Origin: Halomonas sp. I5-271120
Lineage (GTDB): Bacteria; Pseudomonadota; Gammaproteobacteria; Pseudomonadales; Halomonadaceae
Assembly (NCBI RefSeq): GCF_030553075.1
Contig: NZ_CP130701.1
Span: forward strand, 2,108,001 to 2,172,000
Direction: 5' to 3'
DNA: 64,000 bases
Shown here: one piece after another, positions 27,881 through 37,115 of the stretch
How the letters are laid out: every line of letters starts with the position of its first letter
Numbering within the stretch: position 1 is the stretch's first letter
The notes under the pieces: model-generated
Seen by the model: only the letters and a program-made list of their open reading frames with translations
What the model was told of the DNA's origin: nothing
Databases searched by the model: none
Program-made: the position numbers and the translations under genes

Positions 27881-27889
27881 GCTCTCAGG
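27856..27889. terminator. 14-bp-stem hairpin after the activator gene
   Basis: Perfect arms 27856-27869 and 27876-27889 around a 6-nt loop, 70 bp after the activator stop. There is no T-run, so it is a weak terminator candidate; its core is also operator site 3. Confidence 0.4.
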
Positions 27890-27979
27890 CCATGGTGTGA
27901 CGTCTTTCGGCCGCTCCTGGTCAAGCAAGGCGTTCGGTGTTTTATTTAAATTTATGAAAATAAAGGGTTTTGTCTTCCA

Positions 27980-27994
27980 TGGCGCCGATCTTGC
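27980..27994 (+). promoter_or_regulatory. Sigma-54 (-24/-12) promoter of the TRAP operon
   Basis: TGGC at 27980-27983 and TTGC at 27991-27994 give GG-N10-GC, the invariant spacing of sigma-54 promoters. It is 80 bp upstream of the DctP start. An AT-rich stretch at about 27935-27965 between it and the operators could allow bending. Confidence 0.7.
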
Positions 27995-28073
27995 GCCTGG
28001 TTCCGACGCCAAGGGTTCCATGCGACACCGCTGGAATAACCGCCTGTAATAAGAACAACGCAAGGAGTCATTC

Positions 28074-29159
28074 ATGCCAAGCCCGAACTTCCCACGTACG
28101 CTGCTCGCTGCCGGCATCGCCGCAGCCATGACCGCCGGGGTCGCCCTGCCGGCCATGGCTGACGGGCCCGAGCGCCTCGATGTCGCCAGTACGTTCTCGA
28201 CGAAGAACTTCCTGGGGGCCGGTGCCGAGCACCTGTCCGAGGAGCTGCAAACCGCTACCGGTGGCGCCGTCAGCCTACGCGTTCACGAGCCGGGCGACCT
28301 GGTGCCGGCCTTCGAAGTCTTCAACTCCGTGTCTTCGGGCGCCATCCAGGCCGGCTGGGACTGGATGGGCTACTGGGCCGGCACCGTGCCGATCACCAAC
28401 CTCTACGGTGCGCTGCCGTTTGGTCCGTCTCCGGAAGCCTTCATGTCCTGGATGTGGTCCGGCGAAGGCACCGAACTGCTGCAGACCGAGTACGACAAGT
28501 ACGGCGTCAAGGTCCTGCCCTGCTTCATCTCGCCCCAGGAGACCGGCGGCTGGTACAACAAGGAGATCAACAGCCCCTCTGATTTCGATGGCCTGTCGAT
28601 GCGCATCTCCGGCCTCGGCGCCAAGGTGCTCAACCGGCTCGGCGCATCCACCCAGCTAGTGCCGGGCGGCGAGATCTATCTGGCGCTGGAACGTGGCCGT
28701 GTCGATGCCACCGAGTTCTCGGTGCCGCAGGTCGATGCCGCCATGGGCTTCGACGAAGTCGCCAAGTATTACTACTTCCCGGGTTGGCACCAGAGCGCCA
28801 GCTGGTTCTCGCTGCTAATCAACCAGGCGGTCTGGGATGAGTACAGCGATGAGCGCAAGGCACAGTTCGAAACCGCCTGTCGCTCCACCCTGCAATGGGC
28901 CATGGCCGAAGCGCCGCCTGAGCAGGTGCGTACCATCCATGCGCTGGAAGAGAAGGGTGTGGAAGTGCGTCGCTTCCCGGACGAGGTGCTCGATGCCCTG
29001 CAGCAGTCGTGGGTCGAGGTGCGCAAGGAAGAGATGGAAAACAACCCGGCCTTCGCCAAAGCGTATCGCTCGCTGATGAAGCATGCTGGCCTGATCGACG
29101 AATGGTATGAGCTGCAGGCCATGCCGGCGATCATCCCGCTCGACGAAGGGGATAGCTGA
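28074..29159 (+). CDS. TRAP transporter substrate-binding protein, DctP/TakP-like
   Basis: 361 residues. Signal peptide to about residue 29 (AAAMTAGVALPAMAD), then a DctP-family ligand-binding protein: the conserved LSMRISGLGAKVLNRLG segment holding the carboxylate-binding Arg, and FSVPQVDAAMGF with YYYFPGWHQ. The last part resembles TakP, which binds 2-oxo acids, but ours reads HQSASWF rather than HEPG, so the ligand may differ. AAGGAG precedes the start. It binds an organic acid in the periplasm for the DctQM permease encoded next; the ATG of the small subunit overlaps its stop by one base. Confidence 0.92.
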   Translation: MPSPNFPRTLLAAGIAAAMTAGVALPAMADGPERLDVASTFSTKNFLGAGAEHLSEELQTATGGAVSLRVHEPGDLVPAFEVFNSVSSGAIQAGWDWMGYWAGTVPITNLYGALPFGPSPEAFMSWMWSGEGTELLQTEYDKYGVKVLPCFISPQETGGWYNKEINSPSDFDGLSMRISGLGAKVLNRLGASTQLVPGGEIYLALERGRVDATEFSVPQVDAAMGFDEVAKYYYFPGWHQSASWFSLLINQAVWDEYSDERKAQFETACRSTLQWAMAEAPPEQVRTIHALEEKGVEVRRFPDEVLDALQQSWVEVRKEEMENNPAFAKAYRSLMKHAGLIDEWYELQAMPAIIPLDEGDS

Positions 29160-29797
29160 TGACACGCGCCACTCTCGCGCCCTGGCGTGAGCGTGGCGCG
29201 GCCGTGTGCGCCGCTCTGGGCCGACCGCTGGTCGGCCTGGGGCTGGTGGTTGGCCGACTCTCCAGCTGGCTGGTCATGCTGGTGATGTTGGCCGTGCTCA
29301 CGACCGTGCTGCTCAACGCCCTGGGCGTCAATGAAATCGGCCACTGGGACACCAAGATCCTGCTGTTCGGCGATGCCCTGACCATCAACAGCATCACCGA
29401 GCTGCAATGGCATCTTTTCGGCATCCTGACGCTGCTCGGTGGCACCTACGCCCTGCACCACGATACCCACGTGCGGGTCGACCTGGTCTATCACCGCCTG
29501 TCTCTTCAGGGCCGGGCGATCATCGACGTGATCGGGCATCTGCTGATGCTGATTCCCTTCTGCCTGTTGATTGCCTGGCTCTCCAAGCATTTTGTGACCA
29601 TGTCTTATATCTCTAACGAACAATCCAACTATGGCGGTCTCACCGACCGTTATCTGATCAAGGCCATGCTGCCGATCGGGCTGGTCTTTCTGGCGGTGGG
29701 CGCACTGGGTCAGGTCTTCGCCAAGCTTGCTGTGATCCTCGACCCGCGCAGCGCCGCCGCTGATTCCATCGCCGACGAAGGGGCGACCCATGGCTGA
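29159..29797 (+). CDS. TRAP transporter small permease, DctQ type
   Basis: 212 residues with four predicted helices and the family's NALGVNEIGHWDTKILLFGDALT region plus GTYALHHDTHVRVDLVY. This small membrane subunit pairs with DctM in Na+-driven organic-acid import. It is translationally coupled: it overlaps DctP by one base and DctM by eight. Confidence 0.9.
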   Translation: MTRATLAPWRERGAAVCAALGRPLVGLGLVVGRLSSWLVMLVMLAVLTTVLLNALGVNEIGHWDTKILLFGDALTINSITELQWHLFGILTLLGGTYALHHDTHVRVDLVYHRLSLQGRAIIDVIGHLLMLIPFCLLIAWLSKHFVTMSYISNEQSNYGGLTDRYLIKAMLPIGLVFLAVGALGQVFAKLAVILDPRSAAADSIADEGATHG

Positions 29798-31142
29798 ATT
29801 CCTGAGTGAATACGCCCTCGCCCTGCTGATGGTCGTGACCCTGCTGGCGGGTATCTTTAGCGGCTACCCGGTTGCCTTCCTGCTCGGCGGCCTGGGCATC
29901 GTCTTCGCCTTCATCGGTGACATACCCGTGCCGTTTCTGGGCACCGTCGGCTCGCGGATCTTCGGCGGGGTGATCGAAAACTGGCTGATGATCGCCATTC
30001 CGCTGTTCGTGTTCATGGGCCTGATGCTCGAACGATCCGGGGTAGCCAAGCGCCTGCTGCTGACCCTGCAGCGACTCTTCGGGCGCACACACGGCGGGCT
30101 TGCCGTGTCGGTGGCGATCCTTGGCGTGATCATGGCCGCCAGTACCGGCATCATTGGCGCCTCGGTGGTGATGCTGGGTCTGCTGGCGCTGCCGGTGATG
30201 ATGAAGCAGGGCTACCGGGCCGAGATGGCCTGCGGGGTCATCGCCGCCTCGGGCACCCTGGGCATTCTGATTCCGCCCTCGATCATGCTGGTGCTGATGG
30301 GCTCGATCCTGCAGATCTCGGTGGGCGCGCTGTTCAAGGCCGCCCTACTGCCGGGGCTGCTGCTCGGCGGGCTGTACATCGCCTACCTGCTGATCACCGC
30401 ACGCATCCGCCCGGATTGGGCGCCGCTTGCCGACATGGACGACGTCGACCCGACACCGTTGCCGATCGCGCTGCTGCGCGACCTGCTGGGCCCCTTCGTG
30501 CTGATCTTCGTGGTGCTGGGCTCGATCATGGCCGGCATCGCCACCCCCACCGAGGCCGCGGCCATCGGGGCGCTGGGCAGCCTTTTGCTGGCGCTGGCCA
30601 TGCGTAGCCTGGACTTCGCCACCCTGCGCGAGGCGGTGCGTGATACCTCGCGTACCTCGGCGATGATCCTGTTTGTGGTCATTGGTGCCACCTGCTTTTC
30701 GGTGGTCTTCAAGCGCCTGGGTGGTGACTACATGATCGAAGAACTGATCACCGGCACTGGCCTGGGTCCCTATGGCCTGATGCTGCTGATCATGGGCCTG
30801 ATCTTCGTGCTCGGCTTCTTCCTCGAGTGGATCGAGATCAGCTTCGTGGTGCTGCCGCTGGTCGCCCCGGTGGTCGAGGTGCTGGACTTCGGTTACGGGC
30901 TCTCCGGTCAGGGGCTGCTGGTGTGGTTCGCGATTCTGGTGGCCATCAATTTGCAGACTAGCTTCCTGACGCCACCCTTCGGCTACGCGCTCTTCTACCT
31001 CAAGGGCATCACCGAAGGCCAGGTGAGTATCATGACCATCTACCGCTCGATCATTCCCTTCGTGCTGCTGCAGGTGACGGGGCTGGTGCTGTGCATGGTC
31101 TTCCCGGCGCTGGTGCTGTGGTTGCCGGGGCTGATGCCCTGA
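29790..31142 (+). CDS. TRAP transporter large permease, DctM type
   Basis: 450 residues, about 12-13 helices. AASTGIIGASVVMLGLLALP, ASGTLGILIPPSIMLVL and FLTPPFGYALFYLKG are the DctM hallmarks. It forms the transport channel with DctQ in the inner membrane. Last gene of the sigma-54-controlled operon; the SDR-like gene that follows starts 51 bp downstream and may be part of it. Confidence 0.94.
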   Translation: MAEFLSEYALALLMVVTLLAGIFSGYPVAFLLGGLGIVFAFIGDIPVPFLGTVGSRIFGGVIENWLMIAIPLFVFMGLMLERSGVAKRLLLTLQRLFGRTHGGLAVSVAILGVIMAASTGIIGASVVMLGLLALPVMMKQGYRAEMACGVIAASGTLGILIPPSIMLVLMGSILQISVGALFKAALLPGLLLGGLYIAYLLITARIRPDWAPLADMDDVDPTPLPIALLRDLLGPFVLIFVVLGSIMAGIATPTEAAAIGALGSLLLALAMRSLDFATLREAVRDTSRTSAMILFVVIGATCFSVVFKRLGGDYMIEELITGTGLGPYGLMLLIMGLIFVLGFFLEWIEISFVVLPLVAPVVEVLDFGYGLSGQGLLVWFAILVAINLQTSFLTPPFGYALFYLKGITEGQVSIMTIYRSIIPFVLLQVTGLVLCMVFPALVLWLPGLMP

Positions 31143-31193
31143 GCCCACAGGTGAGCGTGGGGCGGGCGTGAGGGCGGTTTTGAGGAACAAGGC

Positions 31194-31772
31194 ATGCGCA
31201 AGCGGGTACTGATCGCCGGCGCCGACGAGATGCTCGAGGCCCTGGCGAGGGTCTTCCTCGAGGAAGGCGCCACTGTGGCACTGCTGACGCCGGATGCGGC
31301 GAGCCTCGAGTCGGTGCTGGACGGCCTGGGTGGCGAGCAGGCCGACCGCTTCGGCCTGGTGGCCGGGGAGGGCGCCCTCGATGAGCTGCTGGGACGGCTG
31401 GGGCGACTCGATGTGCTGGTCTGTGCCCCGCGCACGTTGCCTCCCGGCGAGCCGCTGGCCCGCAAGCTCGACGAGCAGGTGGTCGGCCCCTCGGGGCTTT
31501 TGCAGGTCGCCAGGGCCTGGATGCAGAGCCGTGGGGGCGGGCGGCTGGTCGCCGTAGCCCCGGATGGCGACAGCCAGGCGGCCAGCATGGTGCGTGAGGC
31601 CCTGGGAGCGCTGGTGCGCCGCCTCGCCGATGGCGGAGGGCCGGCGATTCGCGTCAACCTGCTATGCCCTAGGGGCGCCTCGAGCGCCTCCGTTGCCGAC
31701 TGCACCCGCTTTCTGGCGGGTGGCGCCGGGCGAGCCATTACAGGCCAGGTGCTGCGCCTGTCCGATACCTGA
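31194..31772 (+). CDS. Short SDR-fold protein lacking the usual catalytic motif
   Basis: 192 residues, shorter than the ~250 of classical short-chain dehydrogenases. The start RKRVLIAGADEMLEALARVF resembles an SDR Rossmann beta-alpha but without the TGxxxGxG glycines, and the end (RAITGQVLRLSD) resembles the SDR C-terminus. I cannot find the YxxxK catalytic pair. It could be a pseudo-enzyme or a truncated, diverging copy. GAGG and AAGG precede the ATG. It directly follows the TRAP operon on the same strand. Confidence 0.6.
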   Translation: MRKRVLIAGADEMLEALARVFLEEGATVALLTPDAASLESVLDGLGGEQADRFGLVAGEGALDELLGRLGRLDVLVCAPRTLPPGEPLARKLDEQVVGPSGLLQVARAWMQSRGGGRLVAVAPDGDSQAASMVREALGALVRRLADGGGPAIRVNLLCPRGASSASVADCTRFLAGGAGRAITGQVLRLSDT

Positions 31773-31938
31773 GCGCCGCTACTGCCAGCGTTGCGCCTTT
31801 AGCCAATGCCTTGCCAACCTCATCTTAAGAACTAACGGCCGCCTCCAGGGGGCCGGCGAGCTCCATGGCGTGAAGGTAGATTACGTCGAGCACATCCAGG
31901 GCTGGCCCCGCGATGGCGCTTGTCGCATGCTGTGCGCC

Positions 31939-34299
31939 ATGACCATCCCGCTCGACATTCCTGACCCCATGACGCTTATCGACCCGCCAAGCCGTGAGAC
32001 ACTCGTGACCTTGCTTGGCCACCTCGCGGCCCGGCGCCACCGTGGCCTGCTGTGGATAGCCGCGCCTCAGACCCTTGCCGTCTCCCGCGCCATCTCGCTT
32101 TGGCAGGCCGTCGGCTGGGCCGAGCCCTTGTGGCTGGGAACGCCCCAGGCGAGCCTCGAGGCGGCAGGCATTGACCCACTGCCTGCCGCCAAGGCGCGCA
32201 CTCGGCTGGGCGGCGAGCAAGACCTGGTGGTAATCGATGCCGTTTCTGCACAGGCCGGCTTCGACCCCGAGGCCTTCGGCGCGGTTTCCGGCACCCTGCG
32301 TGCCGGCGGCTTATTGGTGCTGCTGACGCCGCCTGACTGGGGCTCTCGGCCGGATGGCGACTATGCGCGCCTTGCCGAGCATCCCTATCAGGCCGAGGGG
32401 CTGAGTTCGCGCTACCTGGCGCGCCTTGCCCGGCTGCTTTCGGCCTCGCAGGAGATTGCGATCTGGCCGCCTGATGGCCGCCTGCAGCTTGCTGAGCCGC
32501 TGGCTCAGGCGATGGAAACGGCGTTAGCAACGGAGAAAGGGACGGATGCGTCGACCGGTGATGCCAGCGAGGCGGCGCCAGAGGATGCCGACTGCGCCAC
32601 CGCGGATCAGGCCAGAGCGGTTGGGCGTCTCATGCGGCTGAAGCGCCGGCGCCCACTGGTGCTCACCGCCGACCGGGGCCGGGGCAAGAGTGCGGCGCTG
32701 GGCATCGCCTGTGCCCGGCTGCTCGCCGGTGGTGAAACACAGATTCTGATCACCGCGCCGCGCCCGGCGGCGGTGGAGGCGCTCTTCGAGCGCCTGGCGG
32801 TGCTCTGCCCCAGTGGGCGGCGGCAGGCCAACGTCTTTGCACTTGAGGCGGCACACGAGGCAGCGGACTCGCCCTGCGTGCGCTTTATCGCCCCGGACGC
32901 CTTGGTGGAGTTGGCCCTGGCCGGCGAGCAGGGCGGGGCCGGCGCGCTGCTGCTGGTCGACGAGGCGGCGGCGATTCCCGCGCCGCTGCTGTCGAGGATG
33001 CTGGCCGCCTTCCCGCGCATCGCCTTCGCCACCACCGTCCACGGCTACGAGGGCTCGGGCCGCGGTTTCGCGCTGCGTTTTCGTGAGCATCTGGATCGCC
33101 AGACCCCTGGCTGGCAGGGCCTGCATCTGGCGACACCGATCCGTTGGGCCGCGGATGATCCCCTGGAGCGGCTCACCGACAGGCTGCTGATGCTCAACGC
33201 CGAGCCTGACGAGGCAGATGACAAGGCCGAGCCTGACGCCAGCTCGAGAGCAACAGGTGAATCGTCGATCATCGAGTGCTCCCGGGACGCTCTGGCGGCT
33301 GACGAGTCGCGACTCAGAGCGCTATTCGGCCTGCTGGTCCAGGCCCATTACCGCACCCAGCCAAGTGACCTGCGCCGGCTGCTCGACGGCCCCGGCGGCC
33401 GGGTGGTGTGCCTGGGTGAGCCGCACACTAGGGCCGTGGCCCTGACCGTGGACGAAGGCGGCTTTGCGCCTGATCTGGCCGAGCAGGTGGCCCGCGGCGA
33501 ACGGCGTCCTCGCGGTCACCTGCTGGCGCAATCCCTGGCGGCTCACGCCGGCAGCCGAGGCGCGCTGACCTCACGGGTTCGGCGCGTGATGCGCATCGCC
33601 GTGGACCCCCGCGCTCGGCGTCTCGGCCATGGCCGGGCGATGCTGGCTGCTGAGCTTGCCAAGGCAAGCGAGGAGGATATCGATCTGTTCGGTGCCAGCT
33701 TCGGCGCCGAGGCGGGGCTGATGGCCTTCTGGCAGCAAAGCGGCTTTCGTGCGGTGCGCCTGGGCCTGACTCGCGAGGTGTCCAGCGGCGAGCACGCGCT
33801 GATGGTCGCTCGGGCCACCAGCGCCCGTGGCGATGAGCTGCTCTCTGGTCTCGCCGCGAGTTTCCAGGCGCTGCTGCCGAGCCTGTTGGCCTTCGAGCTC
33901 AAGGATTTCGACCCGGCCCTGGCGGCAGACTTGCTGGCCGAAGGGCCGGTGGCCGAGCTGGATGTTGCCATGCTCAGGGACATCGACGACGTGGCGCTGG
34001 GGCACCGGGCGCCGGCGCTGGCACGCCCGGCCCTTCAGGCCCTGGTGCGTCGCGGGCTTGCGCTGCAACGCCAGGGCGGCGATGCAGTCGCGCGCCCCTC
34101 AGCAGATCTGCGCGATGAGACAGGCGTTGCGGAAGCTGCTGACGAGGATGCCTGGATGCTGGTCGCCGTGCTCTTTCAGGGCCGAGACTCAGCTTGGCTG
34201 GCTCGACGCCTCGGCCTGCCCGGTCGGCGTCAGGTCGAATCCCGCCTGCGCCAGACGCTGGGTCGCTGGCGCCTGCTGTTCGCGCCGCCCAAGGGATAA
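31939..34299 (+). CDS. tmcA: tRNA(Met) cytidine acetyltransferase
   Basis: About 786 residues from ATG 31939 (start uncertain; ATG 31927 is also possible and no ribosome site is strong). It makes N4-acetylcytidine at the wobble position of elongator tRNA(Met). Domains: N-terminal DUF1726-like part (about 1-190), an ATPase/helicase-like core with Walker A DRGRGKSAALG (K250) and Walker B region LLLVDEAAAIPAPLL, the TVHGYEGSGRGF motif, then a GNAT acetyltransferase (VRRVMRIAVDPRARRLGHG) and a C-terminal tRNA-binding part. It is longer than E. coli TmcA (671), mainly through an insert near residues 415-440 and a long N-terminus. Confidence 0.9.
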   Translation: MTIPLDIPDPMTLIDPPSRETLVTLLGHLAARRHRGLLWIAAPQTLAVSRAISLWQAVGWAEPLWLGTPQASLEAAGIDPLPAAKARTRLGGEQDLVVIDAVSAQAGFDPEAFGAVSGTLRAGGLLVLLTPPDWGSRPDGDYARLAEHPYQAEGLSSRYLARLARLLSASQEIAIWPPDGRLQLAEPLAQAMETALATEKGTDASTGDASEAAPEDADCATADQARAVGRLMRLKRRRPLVLTADRGRGKSAALGIACARLLAGGETQILITAPRPAAVEALFERLAVLCPSGRRQANVFALEAAHEAADSPCVRFIAPDALVELALAGEQGGAGALLLVDEAAAIPAPLLSRMLAAFPRIAFATTVHGYEGSGRGFALRFREHLDRQTPGWQGLHLATPIRWAADDPLERLTDRLLMLNAEPDEADDKAEPDASSRATGESSIIECSRDALAADESRLRALFGLLVQAHYRTQPSDLRRLLDGPGGRVVCLGEPHTRAVALTVDEGGFAPDLAEQVARGERRPRGHLLAQSLAAHAGSRGALTSRVRRVMRIAVDPRARRLGHGRAMLAAELAKASEEDIDLFGASFGAEAGLMAFWQQSGFRAVRLGLTREVSSGEHALMVARATSARGDELLSGLAASFQALLPSLLAFELKDFDPALAADLLAEGPVAELDVAMLRDIDDVALGHRAPALARPALQALVRRGLALQRQGGDAVARPSADLRDETGVAEAADEDAWMLVAVLFQGRDSAWLARRLGLPGRRQVESRLRQTLGRWRLLFAPPKG

Positions 34300-34388
34300 T
34301 AGGGTCTGTGCGACACGCCGGGGAACGATGATCAGGCGGCGGCACGTGTGGCGCCTTGTTTTGAGACCGAAACCGAGAGCGACACCGA

Positions 34389-34416
34389 GACAGGGCCGGC
34401 CATGGCCAGCCCTGTC
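34389..34416. terminator. Interrupted palindrome between tmcA and the His-rich gene
   Basis: GACAGGGC/GCCCTGTC arms with inner GGCC-AT-GGCC and one mismatch. It lies 90 bp after the tmcA stop and between convergent genes. No T-run. Confidence 0.5.
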
Positions 34417-34498
34417 TGGTAGGCGTCGCGCAGAGCGACGAGATGGATGTGCTGGTCGAGAGTGGGTGTGCCAGCAGCGTGGAGGGGTCGCCTGGGGC

Positions 34499-34822
34499 TC
34501 AGTGACCGCCCAGAGTGACCAGCGGGTAGCCGTCGACGGTGACCAGTGGCACACCGCCCGAGTGGTGACGCTCCTCGCGAACGATCACCCGTCGCTCGAT
34601 CACGCGGGTACGGTCGTGATGCCGGCGCGCCTGATAGTGTTTGTCATGGTGACGGCGTTCGTGATGCCGTTGCCGATGGTGATGCCTATCGCCATGTCCG
34701 CCGTGGCCACGGTGGTCATGGCCCTGGTGGTGATGACCGCGGTGCTCGCGATCGGCCATGGCTGGAGTGACAAGGCTCAAGCCAAGCATAAGGGTCAGTG
34801 TCAGTAAGAGAGGATGGCGCAT
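34499..34822 (-). CDS. Secreted histidine-rich protein
   Basis: 107 residues. A clear signal peptide (LLLTLTLMLGLSLVTPAMA, cleavage near 23) is followed by a mature part of about 84 residues of which 21 are histidine, in runs such as HRGHHHQGHDH and RHHHRQRHHERRHH, then VIERRVIVREE and a Gly-rich end (GVPLVTVDGYPLVTLGGH). AGGAG lies eight bases before the ATG. The composition suggests periplasmic binding of Ni, Cu or Zn; the tail faintly recalls RcnB-like proteins. No metal-transport gene adjoins it. The next gene on the same strand is dps, which ends in its own terminator. Confidence 0.75.
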   Translation of the reverse strand: MRHPLLLTLTLMLGLSLVTPAMADREHRGHHHQGHDHRGHGGHGDRHHHRQRHHERRHHDKHYQARRHHDRTRVIERRVIVREERHHSGGVPLVTVDGYPLVTLGGH

Positions 34823-35054
34823 GGTGTCGACTCCTGGGTGGGGGAACTGCGCTCCCCTTAAGTTATCTGCAGGGTTCCCTGAGTCGCAGTATATCGGCGC
34901 CCGCCGACGAGTCGAACAGCGTTTCCTAATCTATGGCCGGCTTCCTTGCTCTCTTCACAATTCCTATCTTCTACGAGCCAGTGGGGCCACCTTCCCCGCC
35001 GACCATACTTTGTACCTACAATTTTCACCTACACAAAGCTGTGCACATACAAAA

Positions 35055-35077
35055 ACGCCGCCCGATAGGGGCGGCGT
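35055..35077 (-). terminator. dps terminator
   Basis: Nine-bp GC stem (35055-35063 with 35069-35077). Read on the minus strand it is followed by TTTTT, a textbook intrinsic terminator 39 bp after dps. Confidence 0.85.
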
Positions 35078-35115
35078 GTGTTTAGCCTTGCGATGTGACT
35101 CCTTGGCGGCAGGGA

Positions 35116-35589
35116 TCAGCCAAGGTAGGCGTTGAGCATCCAGACGGTCTTTTCCTGCTCGCGGATGTAGTCACCCACTTGGGCGGCGGTGCCTTCATCA
35201 TCGGCATCGGAGGCCAACGAGAGAATCTCTCGTTGCAGGCCGATCAACGACTGATAGCCCTGCAGAATGCCGCGCACGCAGGACGTGCCATCGTGGATGT
35301 CCTTGTCTTCGGCGATGTCCGACATCTTCACGTAGTCGCTGTAGGCGTGCACCGGAGTGTGGCCCAGGGTCAGAATGCGCTCGGCGACTTCATCAACCTT
35401 GAGCAGCAGGTCGGTGTAGTACTCCTCGAACTTGGTGTGCAGTTCGAAGAACTGGTTACCCTTTACGTTCCAGTGATAGCCACGAACGTTCATGTAGAAG
35501 ATCTGATAGTTGGCCAGCAGGGCGTTGAGGCGCTCGGCAAGCTGGCTGGCGCTGCTCTCGTGTAGCCCGATGGCATTGGTATCGGTCAT
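35116..35589 (-). CDS. dps: Dps-family DNA-binding ferritin-like protein
   Basis: 157 residues, the normal Dps length. Ferroxidase-site motif RGYHWNVKGNQFFELHTKFEE and the following DEVAERI helix are intact. Dps forms 12-subunit shells that oxidise and store iron and protect DNA under peroxide or stationary-phase stress. The N-terminus is short and only weakly basic. Monocistronic, with its own strong terminator. I saw no clear OxyR site in the 200 bp upstream. Confidence 0.94.
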   Translation of the reverse strand: MTDTNAIGLHESSASQLAERLNALLANYQIFYMNVRGYHWNVKGNQFFELHTKFEEYYTDLLLKVDEVAERILTLGHTPVHAYSDYVKMSDIAEDKDIHDGTSCVRGILQGYQSLIGLQREILSLASDADDEGTAAQVGDYIREQEKTVWMLNAYLG

Positions 35590-35789
35590 GGATACCTCCT
35601 TGATCTCAAATGAGTTTGTATGGCTTCATCGTATGATGTCGCGCTGTATCGCGATAACGAAATCTCGCCATCATCACCATAGTGCTGCCCTATGACATGC
35701 CGGCGACGGCGGCCTTTTTCAAGGTCTTGCTGATGTACTCGCCGGTGAGTCCTCTCATGCACTCTCAAGGCACGGTCTAAAGAGCGCCC

Positions 35790-36944
35790 TTATTTATTGC
35801 CGGCCAGAGGCGTTGGCCAGGCCGCCAACAGGCGCGCCAGGCTGCCGGCGCGGTCGGCGAGCAGCGTCGGCGTGCGTGCCAGGGCTTCATCGAGGGTCAT
35901 CGGGCCGTCGGCCAGGGCGAAGGCGGCGCTGATGCCCTCTTCATGAGCGGCTTGCCAGCCGTCGCCAAGCCGTCCTACCAACGCGACCACCGGCACGCCC
36001 TTGGCGCGGGCGGCACGTGCGATGCCTACCGGGGTCTTGCCGGCCAGGCTCTGGCCGTCGAGCTGGCCTTCACCGGTGATCACCAGGTCGGCGTTGTCGA
36101 GCAGGGCGTCAAAGCCCACCTGTTCCATCACCAGGGTGATGCCGGGGCGCAGGTCGGCGCCGAGGAAGGCGCGGGCAGCGAAGCCCATGCCGCCGGCGGC
36201 GCCGGCACCGGGTAGCTCACGATGATCGTCACCGAGCTGGCGGGCGGTGAGGTCGGCGAAGTGGCCAAGCGCCGCATCCAGCGTTTTTACGTCGGCGTCG
36301 CTGGCGCCTTTCTGGGGGCCGAATACGGCGCTGGCGCCGTTCTTGCCCAGCAGCGGGTTGTCGACGTCCACCGCGGTCTCGACCGCAAGCCCGGCCAGTC
36401 GAGAGTCCAGGCCGTCCAGATCCAGGGTGGCGAGTGCAGCGAGTGCTGCCCCGCCAGGGGGAAGGGGCTGGCCCTGAGCATCTAGCAGGCGCGCGCCGAG
36501 GGCGGCCAGCATGCCCGCGCCGGCGTCGTTGGTGGCGCTGCCGCCGATGGTCAGAAGCAGCCGCTCGGCGCCAGCATCGAGTGCCGCGAGGATCAGCTCG
36601 CCAACGCCAAAGGTGGTGCTGTGCAGGGCGCTGCGCTCCTGGCGTTCCAGGTGCTGCAGGCCACTGGCTTCGGCCAGCTCGATGAAGGCGGTGCGGGTCT
36701 CGGCCTGATAGCCCCAGGCCGCTTCACGCGGCCGGCCAAGGGCATCCTGTACCCGGGTCAGGTGGCGCTCGGCGCCGGTGGCGGCGAGCAGGGCATCCAG
36801 AGTGCCTTCGCCGCCGTCGCCCATCGGGCAACAGTGGGTCTCGGCATCGGGCAGGGCCTTGAGAATGCCCCGGGCCATGGCCTCGGCGGCGTCGCGGGCG
36901 GGCAGGGCATCCTTGTAGCTGTCGGGCGCGATCAGGATCTTCAT
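35790..36944 (-). CDS. Glycerate kinase, GarK/GlxK family
   Basis: 384 residues. MKILIAPDSYKDALPARDAAEAM, LTIGGSATNDAGAGML and DLVITGEGQLDGQSLAGKTP are signature blocks of the GarK/GlxK glycerate kinases, which phosphorylate D-glycerate (to 2- or 3-phosphoglycerate) in glycerate/glyoxylate use. Cytosolic. GAGAG precedes the ATG. No glyoxylate carboligase or tartronate genes are nearby. Divergent from the lipoprotein pair. Confidence 0.95.
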   Translation of the reverse strand: MKILIAPDSYKDALPARDAAEAMARGILKALPDAETHCCPMGDGGEGTLDALLAATGAERHLTRVQDALGRPREAAWGYQAETRTAFIELAEASGLQHLERQERSALHSTTFGVGELILAALDAGAERLLLTIGGSATNDAGAGMLAALGARLLDAQGQPLPPGGAALAALATLDLDGLDSRLAGLAVETAVDVDNPLLGKNGASAVFGPQKGASDADVKTLDAALGHFADLTARQLGDDHRELPGAGAAGGMGFAARAFLGADLRPGITLVMEQVGFDALLDNADLVITGEGQLDGQSLAGKTPVGIARAARAKGVPVVALVGRLGDGWQAAHEEGISAAFALADGPMTLDEALARTPTLLADRAGSLARLLAAWPTPLAGNK

Positions 36945-37115
36945 CGAGGCTCTCGCAGTGGCGGAACGATCCTCTGATCATCCTCGACGCTTGCGTAAAA
37001 GGCCACCCTCCAGCCGTTGACGGGCAGTCGCCGGCGCTGTCTACGCAATCCATCTGGCGACATACACTGTAAGGAGCAAGACGGCGAAGCGGACAAGGCG
37101 AAGCAGGTGCGGAGC

